Positions 39,001-50,004 of a DNA stretch of 64,000 bases are shown piece after piece; position 1 is the first letter of the stretch, and each line of letters opens with the position of its first letter. This stretch comes from Duganella radicis. GTDB taxonomy: Bacteria > Pseudomonadota > Gammaproteobacteria > Burkholderiales > Burkholderiaceae_D. The notes under the pieces are model-generated. The model had not been told where the DNA came from and searched no databases. It was given only the letters and a program-made list of their open reading frames with translations. The position numbers were made by a program, and so were the translations under genes. The stretch is taken from the NCBI RefSeq assembly GCF_009720825.1, contig NZ_WNKY01000001.1, forward strand, positions 62,001-126,000, read 5' to 3'.

Positions 39001-39096
39001 GCGCCGGGACAGAGCGTGACGCTGACCACCACCTTCAGCAATCCATCCAGACTGGCGATCGGCTACAACCGCAAGCTGATCAGCGCAAAATACTAA
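36058..39096 (+). CDS. Multidomain secreted polysaccharide lyase-like protein
   Basis: The product has 1012 residues and a signal peptide (ending near MGPAGA, residue 27). Residues about 40-400 resemble the alpha-toroid alginate-lyase fold, opening with HPALGFTLEQLEYARQQVRA and containing a conserved INDSQGALTQAILYYMTG. A putative Ig/cadherin-like module follows (TYKAISIPAGASLDSATGAL), then helices, an F5/8-type-C-like region around 755-905 (NAFGIRPRFMFGNRTQG) and a C-terminal beta domain. Uronic-acid polymer cleavage is inferred and fits the GH88 gene at 58274. AAGGAGACCT precedes the ATG; two LacI-type operators lie upstream. Confidence 0.72.
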   Translation: MNTLTLRGVTAAVASVLLSLGMGPAGAITFVATPQAEPTVSSAGFKHPALGFTLEQLEYARQQVRADVEPYKTYYNILSTVCCNYANIDLQPTNRDPSKVDTPNTPNYNNGTGQTRMINDSQGALTQAILYYMTGKNEYRRNAMRILRTWSNMNPAGYAYFPDAHIHNGVPLFRMLMAAEIMRYTPADATYTAYPLAWTATDTQKLKDNLIDPMERTFFASNERFMNQHVYSIAGRLAGAIFTDNRARYDETVEWLTVNATSTRQDINGGILPLIPLIDSDNPLNTAGYPFYQIQEMMRDQAHGGDNVDNLIGLLRLVNSQGTKVDPYSGKPSTAVDAVTVYKFGGNRLLMGANSYAQFMLGYKTPWADTSGGTSGISEAYRGRLYAAEGIAEIYNVYKYEQDVDVDAVAPYLATAASHQNGFVTPWGRGTPDNKDFGAEAFITLPKALTGKTLPPNTGMLETERKTIYLNGEWNTLTEGARTFGHGQVTPSGATVVFHDIVYADRSKYAPVGMMIRTNAVTKLSAGATEDAKPWCEMTVPNTEGQWRYIVPDASTAATGSRRLGDNIIYFKFSGAEGATVDVDFVNLNAPTQLTPPRFAMPVFPQTEFVVQGMTYRAAYPATDANPADTVTYKAISIPAGASLDSATGALVWTPAPNQVGEHEIVISATDGVAISTMTARLSVQPDRQSAFLAAQTGYDSAAVYTTPSLATFKAELAPLQQQVTSTSDADFPALLKKVQAVAQKLELLNPRLASDGSLDWSKNMVTTTVLNPAAIPGLVDDDYNTTSGDLRDVVTLDYGENYRVAANAFGIRPRFMFGNRTQGINVYGSNDKSSWTLLSSRETTDTSGQNFIMEVIPVVQGQEQQKYRYFMLRVDHPGPPTDPAYPGISSYSELHFYGNRYDLLAPVDVSASVKMLQSGLTVNRFTQKYSGTVTITNTTQQTITGPLQFTLEGLSAGVTLDNATGIKDGVPYITLPAAELAPGQSVTLTTTFSNPSRLAIGYNRKLISAKY

Positions 39097-39107
39097 GGAG
39101 ACCAAAG

Positions 39108-39680
39108 ATGATTTTTGCAAAAGACATGTTGATGAAGCTGATGTTTGCCGTGCTGCTGCTGGGCGGGGCAGGGCAGGCGTCGGCGCAGAACTACAGCATC
39201 ACCATCGATACCGCCACGCTGGGCGGCGGATCGGCCTATCTCGGCCTGTACTTCCTCGGCCTGGCCGACGCGGCCCCGGCGACGGCCACGGTAAGCCAGC
39301 TGTCGGGCGACTTCAGCGGTGCGGCGCAGCTGGCCGGCGCGGTCAGCGGAGCGCTGCCGGGACCGCTGGTGTTCGGCAATGGCGGCGAACTGGTGCAGGC
39401 GGTCACGCTGGGCGGCGTGTTGAGGTTTAACGTCAGCTTTGCGCTGGGCAGCGGCGACGGCGGCACCACCTTCGGCTGGTCGCTGTTCAACGACAGCAGC
39501 TACCTGGGCGCGGATGGCGATCTGGGCGTCATCGCGCTGCAACCCGGCGCCACGCCGTACGCGGTCAACAGTTTCAGCGCCGTGAACAGCGTGACGGCCG
39601 TGCCTGAGCCGGCGGCGTATGCGCTGTTGCTGGCCGGCCTGCTGTGCCTGGCGATGTTGCGCGCGCGCCGCGCCGGCTAA
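39108..39680 (+). CDS. PEP-CTERM sorting-domain protein
   Basis: This is a 190-residue exported protein with a signal peptide (LMFAVLLLGGAGQASA), a glycine-rich beta domain and a clear PEP-CTERM tail: VPEPAAYALLLAGLLCLAML followed by RARR. It lies 11 bases after the lyase-like gene with AAGGAGACC upstream, so it is likely co-transcribed and under the same operators. Its role in polysaccharide use is unknown; a surface anchor or matrix component is possible. Confidence 0.8.
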   Translation: MIFAKDMLMKLMFAVLLLGGAGQASAQNYSITIDTATLGGGSAYLGLYFLGLADAAPATATVSQLSGDFSGAAQLAGAVSGALPGPLVFGNGGELVQAVTLGGVLRFNVSFALGSGDGGTTFGWSLFNDSSYLGADGDLGVIALQPGATPYAVNSFSAVNSVTAVPEPAAYALLLAGLLCLAMLRARRAG

Positions 39681-39750
39681 TCGCCTCGGGGCCGGATCTG
39701 GCGTCCGGCCCCAGTAATCGTTTGACATGGCAGGCAGAGCCGTATAATCT

Positions 39751-39762
39751 GTTATCGATACC
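39751..39762. promoter_or_regulatory. LacI-type operator before the beta-helix gene
   Basis: GTTATCGATACC differs from the palindromic consensus GTTATCGATAAC at one base and lies 23 bases before the predicted TTG start at 39785. CGTATAAT (39741-39748), a good -10 match, abuts it, so bound repressor would block the promoter. Confidence 0.65.
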
Positions 39763-39784
39763 AAGAAATAATTCAGGAGACATT

Positions 39785-44285
<4,501 letters not shown>

Positions 44286-44308
44286 GGCGAGTTGCTGGAT
44301 TCCCACAC

Positions 44309-44352
44309 AAGCGGATATCAGCAAAGAAGTGGTTGACCCTGCTGATCCGCTT
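44309..44352 (+). terminator. Inverted repeat after the beta-galactosidase gene
   Basis: AAGCGGAT-AT-CAGCA (44309-44323) pairs with TGCTGATCCGCTT (44340-44352), thirteen base pairs with a two-base bulge and a 16-base loop. No T-run follows, so it may be a factor-dependent terminator or RNA-stability stem. It is separate from the two LacI-type operators downstream. Confidence 0.4.
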
Positions 44353-44371
44353 GATTATGATGTCTAAAAAA

Positions 44372-44417
44372 GTTATCGATAACTTGATCGTTTTTAACTG
44401 GTTTTGTTATCGATAAC
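44372..44417. promoter_or_regulatory. Two LacI-type operators before TonB receptor 1
   Basis: Two perfect GTTATCGATAAC palindromes lie at 44372-44383 and 44406-44417, 34 bases apart, the second ending 48 bases before the receptor ATG. The surroundings are strongly AT-rich. The double site suggests tight repression of the receptor gene until the sugar inducer appears. Confidence 0.78.
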
Positions 44418-44465
44418 TAATGCAGCAAGTAGTTATTATTATTAGAAAAAATAGGAGATGAAGCT

Positions 44466-47384
44466 ATGCGTAAGGCCCTGTTCAACACTATCCAACTCAG
44501 CGCCATGGCTCTGGCTGTCAGCCAGGCTTTTGCACAAACCCCAAGCCAGGATGCCGGCACCACCGTGGTGGTGAGCGGCATCCGCGCCAGCGCCAGTTCG
44601 GCGGTGGCGATCAAACGCGACACGATGGAAGTGGTGGATTCGATTTCCGCCGAAGACATCGGCAAGCTGCCCGACATGAACGTCGCCGAAACCCTGACCC
44701 GCGTGCCGGGTGTGCAGGGCTACCGCTACGGCGGCGAAGGCGCGTCGCCGGTTGGCCAGGGCTCGGGCCTGACCATCCGCGGCCTGTCCGGCCAGACCGC
44801 CTCGCAAGTGAACGGCCGTTCGTACTTTACCGCCGGCGCCCGTGAATACAATATCGAAGGCGCGATTCCCGGCATGGTGGCCGGCATCGACGTGTTCAAG
44901 AATCCATCGGCCGAACACATCGAAGGCGCCATCGGCGGCCTGGTCAACATCCGCACCCGCAAGCCAAGCGATTTCAAGGAGCTGACCGCCACGCTGAGCG
45001 TGAACGCGCGCCAGAACGACATGGCCAAGAAGACCGATCCGGAACTGTTCGGCCTGGTGGCCAACAAGTTCGACCTGGGCGGCGGCTCGCGCATCGGCGT
45101 GATGGCGGCCGGCGTGTACCAGAAGAGCACCGGCCGTTCCGACAACAACCCGGCCAACGGCGGCGCCAACTTCAAGCGCGCGATTCGCGGCGACAGCGCC
45201 GAGTACGCCACGCTGGCGGCGGCCAATACCGCCAACAGCCCCAACCAGCCGATGGCGGCTTATGTCGGCCGTAATGACGTGTCCTTCCTGCAGAACCTGC
45301 CCAACCTGAGCGGCCTCACCGCCGAGCAGGCCGCCAACGTGATGGTGGCGCCCGGCCTGACCAGCAATGCATTCCAGGAAACCATCTACCGCACCCGCAA
45401 GGGCCTGAGCCTGGCGGCCGACTACCGCCACAGCAACACGCTGCGTTTCTACACCGAAGGCGAGTACACCTACTACCAGTACTACCAGAACTATCGCGGC
45501 CTGAACTCCATCGATGGCGGCAATGTGCAGAACCTGCAAACCACGCCGTTCGCCTTCACCGAGGGCATGGCCAACCGCAATCTGAACGGCGGCAGCAACG
45601 ATGTGCTGGTCAACCAGCGCCTGCGCAGCGGCACCTTCCTGAATTCGACCATCAATACGGTCGGCGGCGAGGAGCATCGTCCGTACACCACCTGGATCGC
45701 GGCGGCCGGCGTGGAATGGAGCCCGAGCGCGGCGTGGGCGCTGAAAGGCGACTTCTCCTACATCAAGGCGGACCAGACGCAGGATAACCGCTCGGTCAAC
45801 CTGGATTCGGCCAATGGCCTGTACTGGAGCACCAACCGCGTGGCCGACGGCGCGCCGCACCAGCTGACCTTCAACGGCCCGAGCCTGTCCGACCCGAACA
45901 ACTTCGTGTTCCGCGACTACAGCAACGGCACCTACCAGAAATGGGATGACAATGGCTACGCGGCCAGGCTGGATGCGGCGTACTCGCCGGATGGCGGTTT
46001 CCTTACCAAGATCAAGTTTGGCGCGCGCGCGGCGCACCAGAAGAGCCTGTTCACCAACTTCAGCTTCGCCGGCAAGCCATTGACCAGCGACGGCAAGGCG
46101 CTGGCGATCAATCGTTCCAACGGCATCAGCGCCAGCACCATGACCGGCCTGCTGGAAACCGCACCGACCAACTTCATGAACGGCGACGCCGGCTACGCGG
46201 GCGGCTACCTGGTGGCGGCCCCGACCGCGCTGGACGGCAACCGCATCATGACCGCCTTTCCGAACGCCAGCATTCCAGCCGAGGGCAGCTATCCGGAAAA
46301 TCCGCTGGCGCGCCGCGTGTTCAACGAACACACGCTGGCCGGCTACCTGGTGGGGGAGTTTGCCACCGAGGACGAGCGCCTGCGCGGCAATGTCGGCGTG
46401 CGCCTGGTGCGCACCAATACCGACGTGACCGCACGCGTGGCCAACATCACCAGCGGCGCCGTGGTGATCGCCGAAAACATCAAGTCGACCTCGTACACCA
46501 ACGCGTTGCCGACCTTTAACCTGACCTACAACATCCAGAAAGACTTCCTGGCGCGCTTCGGCTATGGTCGTGGCCTGACCCGCCCGGACATCAGCTCGCT
46601 GAATCCGTCGATCTCGGTCAACACCGTCAACGGCACCGGCTCGGCGGGCAATCCCGACCTGCGTCCGCAACTGGCCAACAGCTTCGACCTGTCGCTGGAG
46701 CGTTATTTCAACGCCACCAACTATGTCTCGGCCGGCCTGTTCGACAAGCAGATCAAGGGCTTCCTGAGCGGTATCACGGAATGCCAGACGGTGGCGCTGG
46801 CGCCGGCCTACAGCGGCAGCATCGCCAACAGCTGCCCGGTTGGCCAGTACCAGATCACCAAGTCGGTGAACGCGCAGGATGGCTACGCGCGCGGTATCGA
46901 AGTGGCGGGCCAGTACTTCTTCGACAAGGACGCGGGCTGGTTGCAGAACTTCGGCGGCTCGGCCTCGTACACCTACGTTGACACCTCCAACCCGATCAAC
47001 ATCGGCAGCGTTACCGCGCCACGCGTCATCGATACCCAGCAGCCGATGGTGTCGAAGAACAGCTACACCGTGACCGGCATGTACGAGGCCAAAGGCTTCT
47101 CCGCGCGCCTGGCCTACACCTGGCGCTCGGACCAGGTGCTGTTCGGCGTGTCGCCCAGCCCGATCGATGGCCGCTACATCCGTTCCTACGGCATTGTGGA
47201 CGCCTCGCTCAACTACGACATCATGAGCAACCTGACGCTGAGCGTGAACCTGGGCAACCTCACCAACAAGGGCCTGGACCGCTACGTGGGCGAACCGGGC
47301 GCCTACGCCACCAATGTCGAGCGCCAGCACTACTTGAACGGCCGTACCTTCGCCTTGGGCCTGCGCTACAAATTTGGCAAGTAA
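44466..47384 (+). CDS. TonB-dependent receptor 1 (carbohydrate type)
   Basis: This outer-membrane active transporter has 972 residues with a signal peptide ending SQAFA, a TonB-box-like segment (TTVVVSGIRASA), a plug domain (ISAEDIGKLPDMNVAETLTRVPGVQ, shown here by its core GKLPDMNVAETL) and a 22-strand barrel. The long size and the IGKLPD motif fit the TonB receptors that import oligosaccharides in proteobacteria. There is no STN domain, so it should not signal through FecR. It carries two LacI-type operators upstream and a strong terminator downstream, and is probably the main oligosaccharide importer here. Confidence 0.88.
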   Translation: MRKALFNTIQLSAMALAVSQAFAQTPSQDAGTTVVVSGIRASASSAVAIKRDTMEVVDSISAEDIGKLPDMNVAETLTRVPGVQGYRYGGEGASPVGQGSGLTIRGLSGQTASQVNGRSYFTAGAREYNIEGAIPGMVAGIDVFKNPSAEHIEGAIGGLVNIRTRKPSDFKELTATLSVNARQNDMAKKTDPELFGLVANKFDLGGGSRIGVMAAGVYQKSTGRSDNNPANGGANFKRAIRGDSAEYATLAAANTANSPNQPMAAYVGRNDVSFLQNLPNLSGLTAEQAANVMVAPGLTSNAFQETIYRTRKGLSLAADYRHSNTLRFYTEGEYTYYQYYQNYRGLNSIDGGNVQNLQTTPFAFTEGMANRNLNGGSNDVLVNQRLRSGTFLNSTINTVGGEEHRPYTTWIAAAGVEWSPSAAWALKGDFSYIKADQTQDNRSVNLDSANGLYWSTNRVADGAPHQLTFNGPSLSDPNNFVFRDYSNGTYQKWDDNGYAARLDAAYSPDGGFLTKIKFGARAAHQKSLFTNFSFAGKPLTSDGKALAINRSNGISASTMTGLLETAPTNFMNGDAGYAGGYLVAAPTALDGNRIMTAFPNASIPAEGSYPENPLARRVFNEHTLAGYLVGEFATEDERLRGNVGVRLVRTNTDVTARVANITSGAVVIAENIKSTSYTNALPTFNLTYNIQKDFLARFGYGRGLTRPDISSLNPSISVNTVNGTGSAGNPDLRPQLANSFDLSLERYFNATNYVSAGLFDKQIKGFLSGITECQTVALAPAYSGSIANSCPVGQYQITKSVNAQDGYARGIEVAGQYFFDKDAGWLQNFGGSASYTYVDTSNPINIGSVTAPRVIDTQQPMVSKNSYTVTGMYEAKGFSARLAYTWRSDQVLFGVSPSPIDGRYIRSYGIVDASLNYDIMSNLTLSVNLGNLTNKGLDRYVGEPGAYATNVERQHYLNGRTFALGLRYKFGK

Positions 47385-47399
47385 GACTTGCCGCCACGG

Positions 47400-47437
47400 C
47401 CGCAATCCGGGCACGCCGCCTGGATTGCGGTTTTTTT
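47400..47437 (+). terminator. Rho-independent terminator of TonB receptor 1
   Basis: CCGCAATCC (47400-47408) and GGATTGCGG (47422-47430) form a perfect nine-pair stem followed by seven T residues (47431-47437). Confidence 0.9.
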
Positions 47438-47454
47438 ATGAGTGAAAGAGAAAT

Positions 47455-48264
47455 ATGAAATTACGCTTCCTTGGCATCGACGAAGGCACGCAGCAATTGC
47501 ACCTGATCGACACCGGCAGCCAGGACTTTGCCTGGACGCTGGACCTGAAGGATTACCCGCTGGCGCGCGACATGCAGCGCCTGGACGATGAGCGTGTGCT
47601 GGTCGGCTACGATCATGGCTTCTTTGAACTGGACTGGCGCAGCGGCCGCGTGCTGACCGATTGCCGTCAGTGGAAAGAGGTGACGGCCGCGCATCGCCGC
47701 GCCGATGGCTGCACGCTGGTCACCGGCATGAACCTCGATGGCCGCAACGGCGTCAACGTGCTGACGCTGGACCCCCAGGGCAAGCTGCTGCACACGGCCT
47801 TCCGCGAAGGCGACTACGTGCGCCTGATGCGCGTGACGTCGCAAGGCACCTATCTGCTGTGCACCAACGATCACATCAAGGAAACCACGCCGGAGTTGGT
47901 GGAGCTGCGCCGTTTCAGCGCGCCGGGTTTCGAGCACGCCTGGAAGGCCGAACGCCTGGCGGACGGCTCGACCATCGTGTCGGCTGGCTACGGCGCCTTC
48001 ATGGCGGTATTTGACGGGGAGGGCGCGCTGGTGCGGCGCTTCGGCGCGGCCGGCGAGGTGCCTGCAACTGTGGCGCCATTCTTCTACGCCACCTACGGCT
48101 TCCTGCCGGACGGGCAACTGCTGGTGGCGAACTGGCAAGGCCACGGCCCGGACAACGGCCACAAAGGCGCGCAGTTGCTGCAATTCGACACGACTGGCCG
48201 ACTGGTGGACAGCTGGTCGGCCCCGCAGCGCATCTCGTCGCTGCAAGGCCTGCTGTTGATATAA
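47455..48264 (+). CDS. Hypothetical cytoplasmic beta-propeller-like protein
   Basis: The product has 269 residues, no signal peptide and no clear family. Repeats of about 40 residues with a strand-turn-strand pattern (LIDTGSQDFAWTLDLKD, LTLDPQGKLLHTAFREGD, FDGEGALVRRFGAAGEV, FDTTGRLVDSWSAP) suggest a WD/SMP30-like propeller. It follows the terminator of TonB receptor 1 by 17 bases, so it may be read only by leak-through or from an unseen promoter. A lactonase or sugar-sensing role is possible but unsupported. GAGAAAT-type sequence precedes the ATG. Confidence 0.6.
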   Translation: MKLRFLGIDEGTQQLHLIDTGSQDFAWTLDLKDYPLARDMQRLDDERVLVGYDHGFFELDWRSGRVLTDCRQWKEVTAAHRRADGCTLVTGMNLDGRNGVNVLTLDPQGKLLHTAFREGDYVRLMRVTSQGTYLLCTNDHIKETTPELVELRRFSAPGFEHAWKAERLADGSTIVSAGYGAFMAVFDGEGALVRRFGAAGEVPATVAPFFYATYGFLPDGQLLVANWQGHGPDNGHKGAQLLQFDTTGRLVDSWSAPQRISSLQGLLLI

Positions 48265-48280
48265 ACCGGCGGCCCGGGTA

Positions 48281-48302
48281 GGAAAATATCTCGTCGTTCG
48301 TC
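48281..48302 (+). promoter_or_regulatory. ECF sigma promoter of the sigma/FecR pair
   Basis: GGAAA (48281-48285) and CGTC (48299-48302) are separated by 13 bases. The identical arrangement precedes TonB receptor 2, suggesting the sigma factor transcribes both its own operon and the receptor. Confidence 0.65.
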
Positions 48303-48334
48303 ATACTATTTAGACGCCACGTGAGAGCATGCTT

Positions 48335-48913
48335 ATGGAAGACGACATCGTCGAATGGGTAACCTCGAATTTCCTGCCTTTCGAAGCCGAACTTCGAAAG
48401 ATACTTCGCCGGGTCTGCAGCGGACCTGCGGAAATTGACGATGTGATCCAGGAGACTTACTACAAAATCCTCCAGCTATCCGATGTGAACCACGTCCGTG
48501 AACCGAAAGGCTTTCTGGTCCGGACGGCGCGAAACATCGTGATCGACCGCATGCGGCGCGATGCGGTTGTGAGCATCGAGTCCATGGCCAACCTGGAGGA
48601 GCTGGAGGTCGCCGATGCCACGGCATCCCCCGAAAGGGTCGCTCTCGCGCGCGCCGAATTGCGCTGGGTCATAGGCCTGATTGCCAACCTGCCTGACCGC
48701 TGCAAGGAAGTGTTCACGGCCCGGCGCATCTATGGTCTCTCGCAGCAGGAAACCGCGGCGACATTGAACGTCACGGAAGGCATCGTTGAGAAGGAAACCA
48801 TGAGAGGCATGTCGCTCATCTCGGAGATGATCGCCCGCATCGGTGTCCACGATGTCCCGCAGAGAGCCGGGAAAAGCAAAATCGCCGCGAAGAAGCGCCA
48901 TGTCAACGATTGA
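48335..48913 (+). CDS. ECF (FecI-like) RNA polymerase sigma factor
   Basis: This 192-residue protein has sigma region 2 (EIDDVIQETYYKILQL near 32-47, KGFLVRTARNIVIDRMRR) and region 4 (YGLSQQETAATLNVTEGIVE). FecI-type sigmas are released by a FecR anti-sigma when a TonB receptor with an STN domain binds its ligand; all three parts occur consecutively here. ATG 48335 is preferred over 48329 because GAGAG is seven bases upstream. It overlaps fecR-like by 14 bases. A basic C-terminal tail (KSKIAAKKRH) extends beyond region 4. Confidence 0.88.
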   Translation: MEDDIVEWVTSNFLPFEAELRKILRRVCSGPAEIDDVIQETYYKILQLSDVNHVREPKGFLVRTARNIVIDRMRRDAVVSIESMANLEELEVADATASPERVALARAELRWVIGLIANLPDRCKEVFTARRIYGLSQQETAATLNVTEGIVEKETMRGMSLISEMIARIGVHDVPQRAGKSKIAAKKRHVND

Positions 48914-49880
48914 TCAAGAAGCCCTGGCGTGGGTGATACATCAATCCAGCCGTGCTCTGGATAAATCTGAACTCCAGGCCCTGGATGCATGGCTGGCCGG
49001 CGATATCCGCCATCAAGGGGCATACCTGCGCGCGCGCGCGATCAACCTGGCGCTTGACCGGGCAACGATGCAGGAGAGCCTCCGTCCGGCGCGTCAGCGC
49101 CTCAAGGAGGAACTGTCCGTTACGCCCTGGATTCCGGCTCCGGACAGACGTGCATTTCTGGCGTTTGGCGGTGTCACCGCCGGCGTCGCTGCGCTCGCCC
49201 TGGCGCGGCTGATCCCCACGTTCTCCGATAAGACTGTGCTGACGACCGCAAAAGGGGAATTCCGCAAAGTGCCTCTTGAGGATAGATCGGTGGCGGACAT
49301 TAATAGCGGCAGCCATGTCGAAGTCCGAATGACGCGGCAAAAGCGCCAGGTCGTCCTGAAAACCGGGGAGGTGTGGGTGGAGGTCGCGAAAGACAAGGCC
49401 AAGCCCTTCATCGTCGAAGCCGGCGAAGTGAGAGTACGCGCCGTCGGCACGGCTTTCGGTGTCCGGCGTTACCGCAATGGTGCGGAGGTGCTGGTCACCG
49501 AAGGGACCGTGGAAATCTGGAGTAACGAAGGAACGGCCCGGAAGCGTCTGCTGAAAGCGGGAGAGCGTGCCTACGTCGCCGATTTCGCTTCCAATATTTC
49601 GGTTGACCGGCAACCCAAGGAAGTGGAGCGCAAGCTCGCCTGGAGGGAAGGTAAATTGGTCTTCAATAATCAAACGCTGAGCGAAGCGGTGGCGGACTTC
49701 AACCGCTACAGCCTGAAGAAAATCATCATCGTTGATCCCAATCTCATGAATAAGAAGCTGGTAGGCCAATACCAGATTGATGCCCCTGAATTGTTCGCAC
49801 AAGATGTGAGCGCCTTTCTGGACGTGCCGTTCAAGGTCACTGCGGAAAACATCATGATCGGTGACGCGAGCCGTGCTTGA
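48900..49880 (+). CDS. FecR-type anti-sigma/transmembrane signal transducer
   Basis: The product has 326 residues. The N-terminal DUF4880 cytoplasmic part (EALAWVIHQSSRALDKSELQ) is followed by one membrane helix (about 84-103), the FecR periplasmic domain (KGEFRKVPLEDRSVADINSG, VRVRAVGTAFGVRRY) and a C-terminal STN-binding-type domain (FNRYSLKKIIIVDPNL). It passes the substrate signal from TonB receptor 2 to the sigma factor. The ATG at 48900 lies inside the end of the sigma gene. Confidence 0.88.
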   Translation: MSTIDQEALAWVIHQSSRALDKSELQALDAWLAGDIRHQGAYLRARAINLALDRATMQESLRPARQRLKEELSVTPWIPAPDRRAFLAFGGVTAGVAALALARLIPTFSDKTVLTTAKGEFRKVPLEDRSVADINSGSHVEVRMTRQKRQVVLKTGEVWVEVAKDKAKPFIVEAGEVRVRAVGTAFGVRRYRNGAEVLVTEGTVEIWSNEGTARKRLLKAGERAYVADFASNISVDRQPKEVERKLAWREGKLVFNNQTLSEAVADFNRYSLKKIIIVDPNLMNKKLVGQYQIDAPELFAQDVSAFLDVPFKVTAENIMIGDASRA

Positions 49881-49921
49881 CCGGCGAAACAAAAAAACGC
49901 AAAAACGCTGTTGAACCCGTA

Positions 49922-49955
49922 GGAAATAAGCTGGCTGTCCGTCGTTATCGATAAC
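49922..49955 (+). promoter_or_regulatory. ECF promoter with abutting LacI-type operator, TonB receptor 2
   Basis: GGAAA (49922-49926), 13 bases, CGTC (49940-49943) matches the sigma gene promoter. The perfect palindrome GTTATCGATAAC (49944-49955) starts at the next base, covering the expected transcription start. One promoter would thus need the ECF sigma and also the absence of the LacI-type repressor. Confidence 0.65.
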
Positions 49956-50004
49956 AGAGCAGGATAGCTCTGAAAAATAGAAGCTAGTCCAAGAGGAGAT
50001 GCGC

